The translations under genes and the position numbers were made by a program. This document shows, piece after piece, positions 46,998 to 55,643 of a stretch of DNA of 64,000 nt. The notes under the pieces were generated by a model, which was given only the letters and a program-made list of their open reading frames with translations, was not told the DNA's origin and searched no databases. The stretch is from Pedobacter mendelii (GTDB taxonomy: Bacteria; Bacteroidota; Bacteroidia; Sphingobacteriales; Sphingobacteriaceae): contig NZ_BMDJ01000002.1 of the NCBI RefSeq assembly GCF_014635725.1, positions 248,001 to 312,000 of the forward strand, in the 5' to 3' direction. Within the stretch, counting starts at the first letter, position 1. Each line of letters begins with the position of its first letter.

Positions 46998-47498
46998 TTA
47001 TTTTGATGGAATAAACTTCAACGCATAAGAATTCATGCAGTAACGCTGCCCGGTGGGTTGTGGCCCATCATCAAATACATGCCCCAAATGGAGGCCTGTG
47101 CTTGCCTCTACAACTTCATCTCTAACCATGCCGTCTGATGTATCGCTTACAATTTTAATTGCTTTGGCATCAATGGGCTTAAAAAAACTAGGCCAGCCTG
47201 TGCCTGATTCAAATTTAGTGTCCGAACTGAATAGTGGTTTTCCAGTAGCGGCACTAACATAAATCCCTTTTTTGTGGTTATTCCAAAAGGGGTTTTTATA
47301 TGGCGTTTCCGTTCCACTGTTCACCATGATGTCGTAGGCCTGCGCAGAGAGTACCTGCTTCCAATAAGCTGCTGTTTTTGCCTGTGGATATTTTTTAATA
47401 TCTCTTGATAATGCTTCTTTATCTGAGGATTTATTCTGACCACAGGCATTAAATGCCAGCCCCAGGAATAGTATGCTTAATAATTTTAAATTTCTCAT
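46998..47498 (-). CDS. msrB: Peptide-methionine (R)-S-oxide reductase MsrB, lipoprotein
   Basis: 166 aa. MsrB motifs: GTGWPSFFKPI, GLHLGHVFDDGPQPTGQRYCMNS with catalytic Cys154. Besides the lipobox cysteine (Cys19, AFNAC) it has no other cysteine, so the structural CxxC zinc pairs of many MsrB proteins and a resolving cysteine are both missing; it must be reduced directly by a partner. The start codon is only 9 bp after the predicted -10 element, so the message is nearly leaderless. Reduces the R-sulfoxide, complementing MsrA. Confidence 0.95.
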   Translation of the reverse strand: MRNLKLLSILFLGLAFNACGQNKSSDKEALSRDIKKYPQAKTAAYWKQVLSAQAYDIMVNSGTETPYKNPFWNNHKKGIYVSAATGKPLFSSDTKFESGTGWPSFFKPIDAKAIKIVSDTSDGMVRDEVVEASTGLHLGHVFDDGPQPTGQRYCMNSYALKFIPSK

Positions 47499-47506
47499 AT
47501 CTTTTT

Positions 47507-47532
47507 GTCGTTAAATAATTTAAATCCTTACA
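47507..47532 (-). promoter_or_regulatory. Predicted ECF-sigma promoter of msrB-msrA
   Basis: Minus strand TGTAAGGATT, 12 nt, CGAC. It ends 8 bp before the msrB ATG. It matches the other three sites of the locus and ties msrBA to the same sigma factor. Confidence 0.75.
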
Positions 47533-47617
47533 AAAGCCGGAGGAATATTTTATCTAAGCGGCTCAGGTAATTTCATTTACGCATAAAATACCCGGCTGGT
47601 TCTTCATCGGATTGTAA

Positions 47618-47776
47618 GAGCCTGTTTAAATTTATATTGTGAAAATGTTTATCGCTTATTTTTTGAGCGAAACAAGCCAAATGTTGCAGAGATAGTCAAC
47701 CTATCTCGAAATATTTAACGATGTTGCAGCCGAAAAGAAGTATAAGCAAATTATTAGATAAATTTTAAACAGGCTC
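47618..47776. mobile_element. MITE-like element with GAGCCTGTTTAAA terminal inverted repeats
   Basis: 159-bp unit bounded by GAGCCTGTTTAAATTTAT (47618-47635) and ATAAATTTTAAACAGGCTC (47758-47776), an 18-bp inverted repeat with one inserted base. Inside is a perfect hairpin GAGATAG-TCAAC-CTATCTC and two copies of ATGTTGCAG. There is no coding capacity. The ends look like transposase recognition ends of IS elements from this phylum, so it is probably a non-autonomous element. No convincing target duplication is visible. Confidence 0.65.
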
Positions 47777-47908
47777 TCAGTATAAAAACAGAAAGAATTG
47801 TTCCTTTCTCCTCCTATGGCGCACGTGCTTATGACTAAAAATATATTAAAAAACTAATTATTAATAGAATATCAATTGGCCTTTGAAACCAAAAGCTATT
47901 ACCATTTA

Positions 47909-47931
47909 AGCACAAGCGAGACGCTTGCGCT
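47909..47931. repeat. REP-like imperfect palindrome
   Basis: AGCACAAGCG-AGA-CGCTTGCGCT, 9 of 10 pairs matching, a compact GC-richer hairpin in AT-rich DNA, 40 bp after the YVTN gene. It has no adjacent T-tract, so it is not an obvious terminator; it may be a dispersed REP-type element. Confidence 0.5.
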
Positions 47932-47970
47932 AGATGGGACGAGATACATGTCTAAATGATTCATAAATAC

Positions 47971-48978
47971 CTACTTGCCAAACTCCAAAACTTTAAAAGT
48001 GCCAGAAATCATTTTAGGTCGCTGTCCTTCAACAGCACTTTTTTCAAAGTTTGCTGTTGGCAGAAAAAGGTGATGTGTAAGCTTATCAAGCACAACAGTC
48101 CTCGCTCCTGGTTCAGATTTAACGGTTTTTTCTACCACAAACTTATCTGCTGATACTTCTCGCACTACGGTAATTGTTCCCTCTCCGTTAGAGGCATAGG
48201 CAAGCTTTGTTGCTGCATCGAAAACTACACCGTCTGCACCATCGCCAATTGGTAATTTGGCAATATGCTTACCCGTTTTCGCATCCAAAACAAGCATAAC
48301 CTTATTCGAACAAACGGTAAATAATCTAGAAGTGGCTCGGTCAATAGCCAATCCAGACGGCTCTTCACCACCAGTGAGCTTGTATCGAGTCGTTATTTTA
48401 AAGGTTTTGCTATTAAAACAAACAATTTCATTGATGTCTTCAATGTTTACATAAATTTTTCCTTTTCCATCAGACACACCGGCCTCTGGTTTTCCACCTA
48501 GTGAAATAGTTGCTACAACTTTATCTGTTTGCGGGTCGATAACAGTGGCATCATGACTTTTTCCGTTGAATACAAATACCTTCTTACTATAATCATCATA
48601 AAATATTGCATCAGGGTTCTCCCCAACATTTATTTGAGACCTAACGGTAAGGTTTTTTAAATCGAAAACAGTGCAGGTTGCAGATTTGCCATTTGTGATA
48701 TATCCTTTACCCAAAGCATTTACAATGGCAATTCCATGTACCCCCGGCGTATTATGGATAACGCCAACCGAATCACCGGTGCTTTTATTCAAAACATTTA
48801 CCTGACTTCCGTGAGAAACAAACAGATTGTTATTTTTCTCATCGATAGTTAAATAATCCCATCCACCGCTAGCCCCAATAATATGTGTAGCCAATAAACG
48901 AAGGCCCATTTTCTTTTGTGCATTTACGGAAAGGCCAGCTGCCAACATAAAAACCATAGTTAAAATTTTCTTTTTCAT
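47971..48978 (-). CDS. YVTN-type beta-propeller protein, exported
   Basis: 335 aa with signal peptide (ends SVNAQ). It is built of about seven 40-residue propeller blades of the YVTN/YncE type (for example FVSHGSQVNVLNKSTG, VFVFNGKSHDATVIDPQT, RLFTVCSNKVMLVLDAKTGKHI). Likely a periplasmic binding or scaffolding protein. The gene begins 1 bp after the RND gene stop, so it is part of the efflux operon, an unusual partner whose role is unknown. It has no enzyme motif. Confidence 0.87.
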   Translation of the reverse strand: MKKKILTMVFMLAAGLSVNAQKKMGLRLLATHIIGASGGWDYLTIDEKNNNLFVSHGSQVNVLNKSTGDSVGVIHNTPGVHGIAIVNALGKGYITNGKSATCTVFDLKNLTVRSQINVGENPDAIFYDDYSKKVFVFNGKSHDATVIDPQTDKVVATISLGGKPEAGVSDGKGKIYVNIEDINEIVCFNSKTFKITTRYKLTGGEEPSGLAIDRATSRLFTVCSNKVMLVLDAKTGKHIAKLPIGDGADGVVFDAATKLAYASNGEGTITVVREVSADKFVVEKTVKSEPGARTVVLDKLTHHLFLPTANFEKSAVEGQRPKMISGTFKVLEFGK

Positions 48979-48979
48979 C

Positions 48980-51900
48980 TTATTTTTTGAGTTGAATTTT
49001 TAAAGAATTTTCTGAATAAAACTTACGGATAAAACTTGGTAGCGCAATGAGCAACAATGGTAATGCAACAATAAACCCACCAATTACAGCAATGGCCAAT
49101 GGCTGGTGAAGCTGTGCCCCGGCACCAATACCTAATGCTAATGGCATCAATGCAATAATCGCCCCAAGCGCTGTCATCAATTTAGGCCTTAAACGTGTTG
49201 AAATGGCAAAAGTGATGGCATCATCTACATCCTTATCGTGCAAAGATTCCTTAAATTGTAAAAACGTAAAAATTGCATTTTCACCAATAATGCCAACAAT
49301 CATAATCAGACCAGTATAGCTTCCAACATTTAGTGGGGTGCCTGTTATAAAAAGCGCAAAATAACTACCTGATATCCCCAGAACAGAAATCATCAGGATT
49401 AAAAAGGCAATTTTGAAATCCTTGAAAAGAAATAATATAACACTAAAAACAAGCAAACTGGATGCGATAAGGATGGTTAACAGTTCAGAAAACGATTGCT
49501 GCTGTTCTTTATATTCGCCACCATATTCTATATGATAACCTGATGGGAGGTTTACTTTTGATTTAACCGCTGTTTGAATATCTTTCATCACACCTCCCAA
49601 ATCTCTGTTATCTAACCTTGCTGTAATTGCGCCAATGGTTTGAAGACTTTCCCGCTCCACTTCGGCACTACCTAATTTAAGCTCAACTTTAGCAAGGCTT
49701 TGAATTGGAATTGCAATGCCATCGGGCAAAAAAATCTTCATTCTTGAAATATCAGAAATACTAAATTTCCTGCTGCCCGGATAAACCATTCTTATTGGAG
49801 AAAGCTGTTGCTTATCGTACAAATCGCCTATAACATTTCCCTGCATGGCAGTTTGAACCTGCAACTGAAACGATGCTGGTGTTATGCCATATTGGGCCAG
49901 CATTGCAAAATTTGGCTGAACATTTACAGTAGGTCCAGAAAGTACAATACCATCAAAAACATCGGCCGTTCCGCTCACTTTAGAAACCAGTTCGGCCACC
50001 TGCCTAGAGAGTGCCTGCAGTTTTTGTTGATCATTACCAAAGATCTTAATTTCTATAGGCTGTGTAGAACTCATTAAATCGCCTAACATATCGCCAATAA
50101 CCTGACCAAAATCCACTTTAAGTGCAGGTTGAGTGCCTTCAATATAAGTTCTGATATCCGAGATAACCTCATCTGTACTTTTTGTTCGGTTAGGTTTTAG
50201 CTGAATGAGGTAATCGCCTGTATTTGGCTCGGTAATAAAAAAACCCATTTGAGTACCCGTTCTTCTGGAATAAGCCTGAACATCGGGAATCTTAACAATT
50301 TCCTTTTCCACTTCCCTTAGCATTCTGTCGGTTTCCTCAAGCGAGGTTCCCGGAGGTGATGCATAATCCAAAACAATACTGCCTTCATCCATTTCAGGTA
50401 AAAATCCTGTTTGTAAATGCGGAAAAACGACTGCAATGGAGGCCATTAACATCAGTATAAAAATAAAGCTGATGTATGGACGTACGATGAAGTAACGCAC
50501 CCAGTTTTGAGACTTAACTTCATGAAAAGCCGACCTATTGCCCGATGTGTTGTTGTATGAATCTTTAGTTAAAAGCAAATAAATAACTGGCAGACCAATC
50601 CAGGTTACAAAAAAGGAACATACCAGGGTAATTATCATCGTATTGGTCATCACCTGAAAGTAAGAACCGGCAACACCAGTCATGAGCACAAAGGGTATAA
50701 AAATTACGATGGTACTTATGGATGAGCCAAGCATTGCAGGAAAAAGATAATGAATAGCCCGTCCAAGTAAAGGAGCGGTTGGTTCATCGGGATGTTCTTC
50801 GTGTGTACGATGAATTTGTTCTACAACCACAATTGCATCGTCAATTAAGAGTCCGATTGCTGCAGCTATCGCACCCAAAGTCATAATATTTAAAGAGTAG
50901 CCGATAAAGTAAAGCACAATTACGGTTAAACACAGCGTAACCGGTATTGTAATGAGTATAGTTACACTAGCTTTAAGTGAACGAAGAAATATAATGGCCA
51001 CAATAATGGCTAAAGCCAAACCAATCCATAAACTATCACCAACACTTTTTATTGATTCGTTAACAAAATCGGCTTGCACATAATAGGGTCTAATGGCGAT
51101 GCCTGGTGGAAGAATATTTTTAAGCCGATTAACTTTCGCTGCCATTTGGCTAGAAAGATCAACCAGGTTTGCATTGGGTTGCTTGATAACAGCAATTAGA
51201 ATTCCATCTTTTCCGTTAGCATTTATTCTGGTATATTCAACACTTTGTTGTATACTAACCTTTGCAATATCACTAATCTTTATGGTGCGGTTTCCCTTTC
51301 TGGCCAATACCAATTCTTCGAGGTCGCCTTTGGTTTTTACGGTTGCATCGGTAACTGAAAGATACAGGTAATTATGGTCTGCTAAATAACCATTTGATTT
51401 AATAAAATTGGTTTGAGAAAGCGCATTGCTAATTTGGTCAGGCGATATGCCCAATGTTTGCATCTTCTGCACATCCAGTTCCAGCCAAAATTCCTTATTT
51501 TTCCCTCCGATTATACGAATTTCAGACACACCGGAAACCTGAGAAAGAAAGGGCTTTACGGTATAAGTAGCGATTTTTTTCAGTGCTGCAGAGGAATAGT
51601 TATGACTTTCTAAACTATATCCGCTGACAGGCAAAATCGATGGATTCATCTTCTCAACTGAGATGTTTACCCCGGCAGGAAGGCTTGCAATTATTTTAGC
51701 AATCTGAGATTCTATCTGCTGCTGAGATAAGTTGATATCCGCTCCCGGATTCATGAATGCAGATAATTCGCAACTGCCCCTGCTGGTTGTACTTCGAACC
51801 AACTGCAGATTTGGAACCTGTTTTACAGCATTTTCTAAAGGACGGGTTACCGTAACCACCATTTTATCTACTGGCTGCAGTTCTGCATCTGCTATGATTT

Positions 51901-52030
51901 TAATCTTGGGAAAAGTGATTTCAGGAAATAGCCCTGTTTTCAACTGCTGAAAAGAATAAACACCGCCAACAATGATGATAACCAGCACCGCCAGAATTGG
52001 ATTTTTATGGGAAATAAAATAGTTTTTCAT
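48980..52030 (-). CDS. RND efflux permease (second system)
   Basis: 1,016 aa, complete. Twelve-TM RND architecture with two periplasmic porter loops; proton-relay pair at Asp397-Asp398 in LLIDDAIVVVEQI (TM4). Substrate class is uncertain: the double Asp favours small molecules, but the FPEITFPKIKI start and short overall length are closer to the AcrB/CusA border groups common in Bacteroidetes. It lies 2 bp after the adaptor gene. The same operon order (TolC, adaptor, pump) is used as in the left-edge system, but without a regulator gene. Confidence 0.94.
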   Translation of the reverse strand: MKNYFISHKNPILAVLVIIIVGGVYSFQQLKTGLFPEITFPKIKIIADAELQPVDKMVVTVTRPLENAVKQVPNLQLVRSTTSRGSCELSAFMNPGADINLSQQQIESQIAKIIASLPAGVNISVEKMNPSILPVSGYSLESHNYSSAALKKIATYTVKPFLSQVSGVSEIRIIGGKNKEFWLELDVQKMQTLGISPDQISNALSQTNFIKSNGYLADHNYLYLSVTDATVKTKGDLEELVLARKGNRTIKISDIAKVSIQQSVEYTRINANGKDGILIAVIKQPNANLVDLSSQMAAKVNRLKNILPPGIAIRPYYVQADFVNESIKSVGDSLWIGLALAIIVAIIFLRSLKASVTILITIPVTLCLTVIVLYFIGYSLNIMTLGAIAAAIGLLIDDAIVVVEQIHRTHEEHPDEPTAPLLGRAIHYLFPAMLGSSISTIVIFIPFVLMTGVAGSYFQVMTNTMIITLVCSFFVTWIGLPVIYLLLTKDSYNNTSGNRSAFHEVKSQNWVRYFIVRPYISFIFILMLMASIAVVFPHLQTGFLPEMDEGSIVLDYASPPGTSLEETDRMLREVEKEIVKIPDVQAYSRRTGTQMGFFITEPNTGDYLIQLKPNRTKSTDEVISDIRTYIEGTQPALKVDFGQVIGDMLGDLMSSTQPIEIKIFGNDQQKLQALSRQVAELVSKVSGTADVFDGIVLSGPTVNVQPNFAMLAQYGITPASFQLQVQTAMQGNVIGDLYDKQQLSPIRMVYPGSRKFSISDISRMKIFLPDGIAIPIQSLAKVELKLGSAEVERESLQTIGAITARLDNRDLGGVMKDIQTAVKSKVNLPSGYHIEYGGEYKEQQQSFSELLTILIASSLLVFSVILFLFKDFKIAFLILMISVLGISGSYFALFITGTPLNVGSYTGLIMIVGIIGENAIFTFLQFKESLHDKDVDDAITFAISTRLRPKLMTALGAIIALMPLALGIGAGAQLHQPLAIAVIGGFIVALPLLLIALPSFIRKFYSENSLKIQLKK

Positions 52031-52032
52031 TG

Positions 52033-52959
52033 CTATTTCTCAATTTTTACCTTAGCGGTGTCTGCAAGTCCATAATTTCCGGAAGTGATAATTCTATCGG
52101 TTTTTGAAAATTTAGGGCTCAACACTTCTGTTATATTATTGTTCTCAATACCTTTTTTGACGTTAATCTTTACTGCTGTAGAATCATTAATGAGTGTCAT
52201 CACCCAGAATTCATCCTCAGTTTCGTTAGCAAGTACCGCCGATTTGGGTAGCACTTGAGCATTGGTATGACTTACCTTGCTCAACCTAACCTTGCCAATC
52301 AATCCCTCCGGAATATCTTTTCCCGAGGGCACTTTAATAATGTAACGCTGCGTTTGAGCCAGAGAATCAACGGAGGGCATGGTACCGGAAATGGAACCTG
52401 GTAAGGCGGTTCCATCAGGTAATAGTACCGTTAAGTTTCCATTTTGCCTGATGATGTTATTCAGCTCATAAGGCAAATCCAAAAGAAAAACCAGACTGTT
52501 TCTGTTGCTGATTATTGCTAAAGCCTCTCCATCCTGCACGTAATCTCCTTTCTGATGATTAACCTGAACAACAATCCCTCCCTTTGCTGCCCGAATAGTT
52601 GAAATACCCGAAAACTTAAACCCTGGGTCGAGACTATTTACCGTATTACCAATCGACCTGGCCTCTTTTGTAATCAGAGAAAAAAGATTTTGGCCACTAA
52701 TAACTTTTTGACCGGTTTCTACACTGGTTTTTTCGATATAACCATTGATGTTTGCTTTAACAAAGCTTTTCTCTAAATAAGCCGATACTGCTGAAAGTTC
52801 AACATACTCCGATAGTGAACTATCAGCTATATGCGTTACCTGAACAGGCGTAACGGTGGATGGAGTATCTTCCGTAGTTTCTGGCTCGGGGCTATTGCAG
52901 GATGAAAGTGATATTAAAGTAGTCAGGATACCATAAATCAATTTTGGGTGTTTCTTCAT
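52033..52959 (-). CDS. RND adaptor (HlyD/MFP), lipoprotein
   Basis: 308 aa. Start set at ATG 52959 (MKKHPKLIYG); the longer frame begins with TTG at 52971. The chosen ATG overlaps the preceding TolC stop as TAATG. Lipobox cysteine at residue 21 (SLSSCNSPEP). The protein has a barrel-sandwich lipoyl domain (FVKANINGYIEKTSVETGQKV and GGIVVQVNHQKGDYV) but lacks the long coiled-coil hairpin, so it is a compact adaptor. Confidence 0.9.
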   Translation of the reverse strand: MKKHPKLIYGILTTLISLSSCNSPEPETTEDTPSTVTPVQVTHIADSSLSEYVELSAVSAYLEKSFVKANINGYIEKTSVETGQKVISGQNLFSLITKEARSIGNTVNSLDPGFKFSGISTIRAAKGGIVVQVNHQKGDYVQDGEALAIISNRNSLVFLLDLPYELNNIIRQNGNLTVLLPDGTALPGSISGTMPSVDSLAQTQRYIIKVPSGKDIPEGLIGKVRLSKVSHTNAQVLPKSAVLANETEDEFWVMTLINDSTAVKINVKKGIENNNITEVLSPKFSKTDRIITSGNYGLADTAKVKIEK

Positions 52960-54206
52960 TATCGGTTCCAATAATTGTATTGATTGATAAGCTTTAAGCG
53001 GTTAATGGTGATTTGCCTGAACAAGTTTTGGGCAGACATGTAGTTATTTATGGCAATTATAAAATCCGCAATACGTAAATCTCCCGTATGCATTAGTTTG
53101 GCATCTACATCAATTAATCCTTTGCTAAACCTTATCTGTTCATTAATTTTTCCAAAAAAGGCATCTGTTTGGGCAATTTGCTGGCGGATAAGATTGAGTT
53201 GTTGCTGCTGTTGCTTGCTAAAAAAACCACGATAATTGTTTATCGTTTCAGATGCCAGGCTGAGTTTGCTGTACTGCATTTTTTTCTGATTTCCATCATA
53301 AATCGGAACAGAAAAAGTAAGGCCGGCACTTGTACCAAAGTTTTTATAAGGCTGAAGTACCAGTGATGAGCTGTACCCTCCATTTACATATACACCTAAC
53401 TTGGGCTTGTAATTAAGATCTAAGTAACTCTTCTGGTTGTCGTTTCTAAGACTGTCAAGTTCAAATTTTCGTTTGAAAAAACTCATTTCGATAATTAGTC
53501 TGTCAGATTTGAGTTTCGGCTCCTCAAGGCGAACTATAGCAGTATCCTTAATTCCCGATAGATAGTTGAGGACAGCCAAGTCGTTTTTAAACTGCAATTC
53601 CCCTTGAATCAGGGCAAGTTCTTGTTGCCTGAATGTTACCAAAAAAGCTAAGTATTCTGATTGTTTATAGATATTGCTTCTTGTTAAAGTTTTGAGCAAA
53701 GCTTCCTCCTTTCGCAATAAGCGAACTACTTCACTGTTAAAATCGACCTGATCCTGACTGGCAAAAGCAATAATATATTGGTCGGCAATAGAGCGGTTCA
53801 AATCGAAAGTAAACATTTGAGCAGCATACTTAATAGAGTCACTTTGCAGCTTTACGCTTTTCAACTGATTATTTATGCGTTTTTTATTCAATAAATCATA
53901 GTTTAAATTTAGCAATGCATCTAACGATTGGCCATTGCTAAGGACTTCATCATATCCATAGCCGCGAATAATGGGTGCGTAAAGCCCATTCAATGTCCCG
54001 GTAATCTGCGGCTTTGCTGTCGCCCGGGCAATAAGACTATCAATACCAGCAGATTTAAGTTGATTCTCTAAATCCTTAAGCACTGGACTTGATATTTTGG
54101 CCTCGTTAAGATAAAAATCAAGATTTTTAATTCTCTCCTGTGCTTTTACAAAAACAGAAGAACAGAAGAGTGCAAAAAGAAGAAAATATTTAAATTTCAT
54201 TTTCAT
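52959..54206 (-). CDS. TolC-family outer-membrane efflux protein (second system)
   Basis: 415 aa, signal peptide ending FVKAQ. OEP-type repeats are visible: LKDLENQLKSAGIDSLIARA in the first helix pair, GLTFSVPIYDGNQKK in the second repeat. First gene of the operon; a terminal TAATG overlap couples it to the adaptor gene. Somewhat short for TolC (usually 430-490), but both halves are present. Confidence 0.91.
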   Translation of the reverse strand: MKMKFKYFLLFALFCSSVFVKAQERIKNLDFYLNEAKISSPVLKDLENQLKSAGIDSLIARATAKPQITGTLNGLYAPIIRGYGYDEVLSNGQSLDALLNLNYDLLNKKRINNQLKSVKLQSDSIKYAAQMFTFDLNRSIADQYIIAFASQDQVDFNSEVVRLLRKEEALLKTLTRSNIYKQSEYLAFLVTFRQQELALIQGELQFKNDLAVLNYLSGIKDTAIVRLEEPKLKSDRLIIEMSFFKRKFELDSLRNDNQKSYLDLNYKPKLGVYVNGGYSSSLVLQPYKNFGTSAGLTFSVPIYDGNQKKMQYSKLSLASETINNYRGFFSKQQQQQLNLIRQQIAQTDAFFGKINEQIRFSKGLIDVDAKLMHTGDLRIADFIIAINNYMSAQNLFRQITINRLKLINQYNYWNR

Positions 54207-54322
54207 TTGCTAAAAATTAATTCAGGCCAGATAAAGCTTTTATGATTTTGTTGTAAGCTGTAATTAAATTGAATACTCAGTTCTGCAAAACCAGCTTTTC
54301 AGAATTTTGCCCTGAACAGATT

Positions 54323-55117
54323 TTATAGCTTCCCTGAAAGCATCAAGCCCGATGCACCCGGTTGATAAAAAGGCATCAAAGTAAATTTGCTATCCTTTTT
54401 CTTATTAAAAATCTGTTTCATATAAGGATAAACCAGGTAAGCAATTTTTGTTGAGGCAATTCCAAATCCGGCACCAGCCACCACATCACTAAACCAATGT
54501 TTATTATTGTACATTCGGAGTGTACCGGTTGCGGTTGCAACAAAATAGCCTGCATAGCCAATCCAGGGATTTACATCTTTGTACTCCTGATGCAAAAATT
54601 CTGCAGCCATAAAAGCAGAAGCAGTATGCCCCGAAGGAAAAGAATTTTCGTCATTTCCGTTAGGTCTTTCCCTGCCCACACCTTGCTTAACAAAATGAGT
54701 AGATACCCCCATAATCGCCGCAGAGGTTACGTAAAGCATAGTTGCATCGAAGAGATTGTGTTTTCCTTTTATCCCGGAAAGATTTAATGCATACACCGCT
54801 GCCGCAGGCGCAAACTGCAGGTAATCATCTACATGCGCTGCAAAGAGTGGATGATCTTCCTGCAGTTCAGCCTTAGTGCTCAAGTCAAGCTGTTTGAGTG
54901 CACCCTTATCATAAACTGCAGCAAAACCATAGCCCATAAGAACTGCCGGGGCAATAAATGTTGCCACTTTAAATTTCGTTTTTGGTACAGGATTACCTGT
55001 GTACCACTTACCCAGCGAATCTGATGTAATGATATTTTTTAAAGAGTCTGCATTTTGGGCAAATGAAGAAAGTGTTGCCGCGATAAACAGCAACATTAAG
55101 TTTATTGACTTCGCCAT
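54323..55117 (-). CDS. PAP2-family phosphatase (lipid phosphatase)
   Basis: 264 aa, signal peptide (ends SSFAQ) and several hydrophobic helices. The three PAP2 motifs are intact: KQGVGRERP, PSGHTASAF and HWFSDVVAG. The family removes phosphates from undecaprenyl pyrophosphate, phosphatidate or lipid A precursors at the outer face of the membrane. It sits 1 bp after the PepSY-like gene. With the glycosyltransferase at 56028 under the same apparent control it may belong to an envelope/lipid A remodelling response (inference). Confidence 0.92.
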   Translation of the reverse strand: MAKSINLMLLFIAATLSSFAQNADSLKNIITSDSLGKWYTGNPVPKTKFKVATFIAPAVLMGYGFAAVYDKGALKQLDLSTKAELQEDHPLFAAHVDDYLQFAPAAAVYALNLSGIKGKHNLFDATMLYVTSAAIMGVSTHFVKQGVGRERPNGNDENSFPSGHTASAFMAAEFLHQEYKDVNPWIGYAGYFVATATGTLRMYNNKHWFSDVVAGAGFGIASTKIAYLVYPYMKQIFNKKKDSKFTLMPFYQPGASGLMLSGKL

Positions 55118-55118
55118 A

Positions 55119-55526
55119 CTAAGGTTTTATAGCATTTCCATTCGCATCAAACAACAGATCTTTACCTTTTACTTCAGCCTCGTAATTTACTTTACCATCG
55201 GCCTTGGTAATTTTTGCTACTTCGGAAATTTTCATGCCTTTGAGTTTAGCCAACACAGCTGCAGGAAGTTCGCTTGATTGAATCGAAACCTCTGTTTCTA
55301 GTAGAGAGCCGGCTGTAGAATAAACCTCGGAAGTTTCTTTGCCGTTTAGGTTAAAACCAGCCTCGAAATTTGTTTTCTCCATTTCCCAGTTTGCTTTAAC
55401 ACCGGGATGATTTTTAACGAAAGTCGTTTTAACTGCAGACGGCACTTTTCCTATTGATAATTTCTGCGCCATTGTTATGGTAAGTGTACCACACATCAAT
55501 AAAAAAATTCCTAAAAGCTTTTTCAT
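55119..55526 (-). CDS. PepSY-like periplasmic protein
   Basis: 135 aa, signal peptide ending TMAQ. Two PepSY-type repeats: SIGKVPSAVKTTFVKNHPGVKANWEMEKT and SELPAAVLAKLKGMKISEVAKI, each ending in an acidic-aromatic stretch. This family is often found next to response-regulator-controlled envelope genes and may inhibit or sense periplasmic factors; its exact function is unknown. First gene of a two-gene operon with the PAP2 gene; its promoter carries the 11-bp tandem repeat described at 55543-55580. Confidence 0.82.
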   Translation of the reverse strand: MKKLLGIFLLMCGTLTITMAQKLSIGKVPSAVKTTFVKNHPGVKANWEMEKTNFEAGFNLNGKETSEVYSTAGSLLETEVSIQSSELPAAVLAKLKGMKISEVAKITKADGKVNYEAEVKGKDLLFDANGNAIKP

Positions 55527-55542
55527 AGTCTTTATTTTTAAT

Positions 55543-55580
55543 CAAAACTATAATGCAATTATGTAGTAATTCTGTAGTTG
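55543..55580 (-). promoter_or_regulatory. Promoter with tandem 11-bp operator upstream of PepSY-PAP2
   Basis: Minus strand: CAACTACAGAA, TTACTACATAA, 8 nt, TAGTTTTG (-7 box). The two 11-mers agree at 8-9 positions and replace the -33 element, as expected for an OmpR/PhoB-type activator bound at 11-bp spacing. The same layout occurs at 57574-57611. Confidence 0.6.
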
Positions 55581-55643
55581 AGTAACATAACATATATTTC
55601 CCTCACACTTAATTTTATAGAAAATAGCTAACGGACACGCCAT

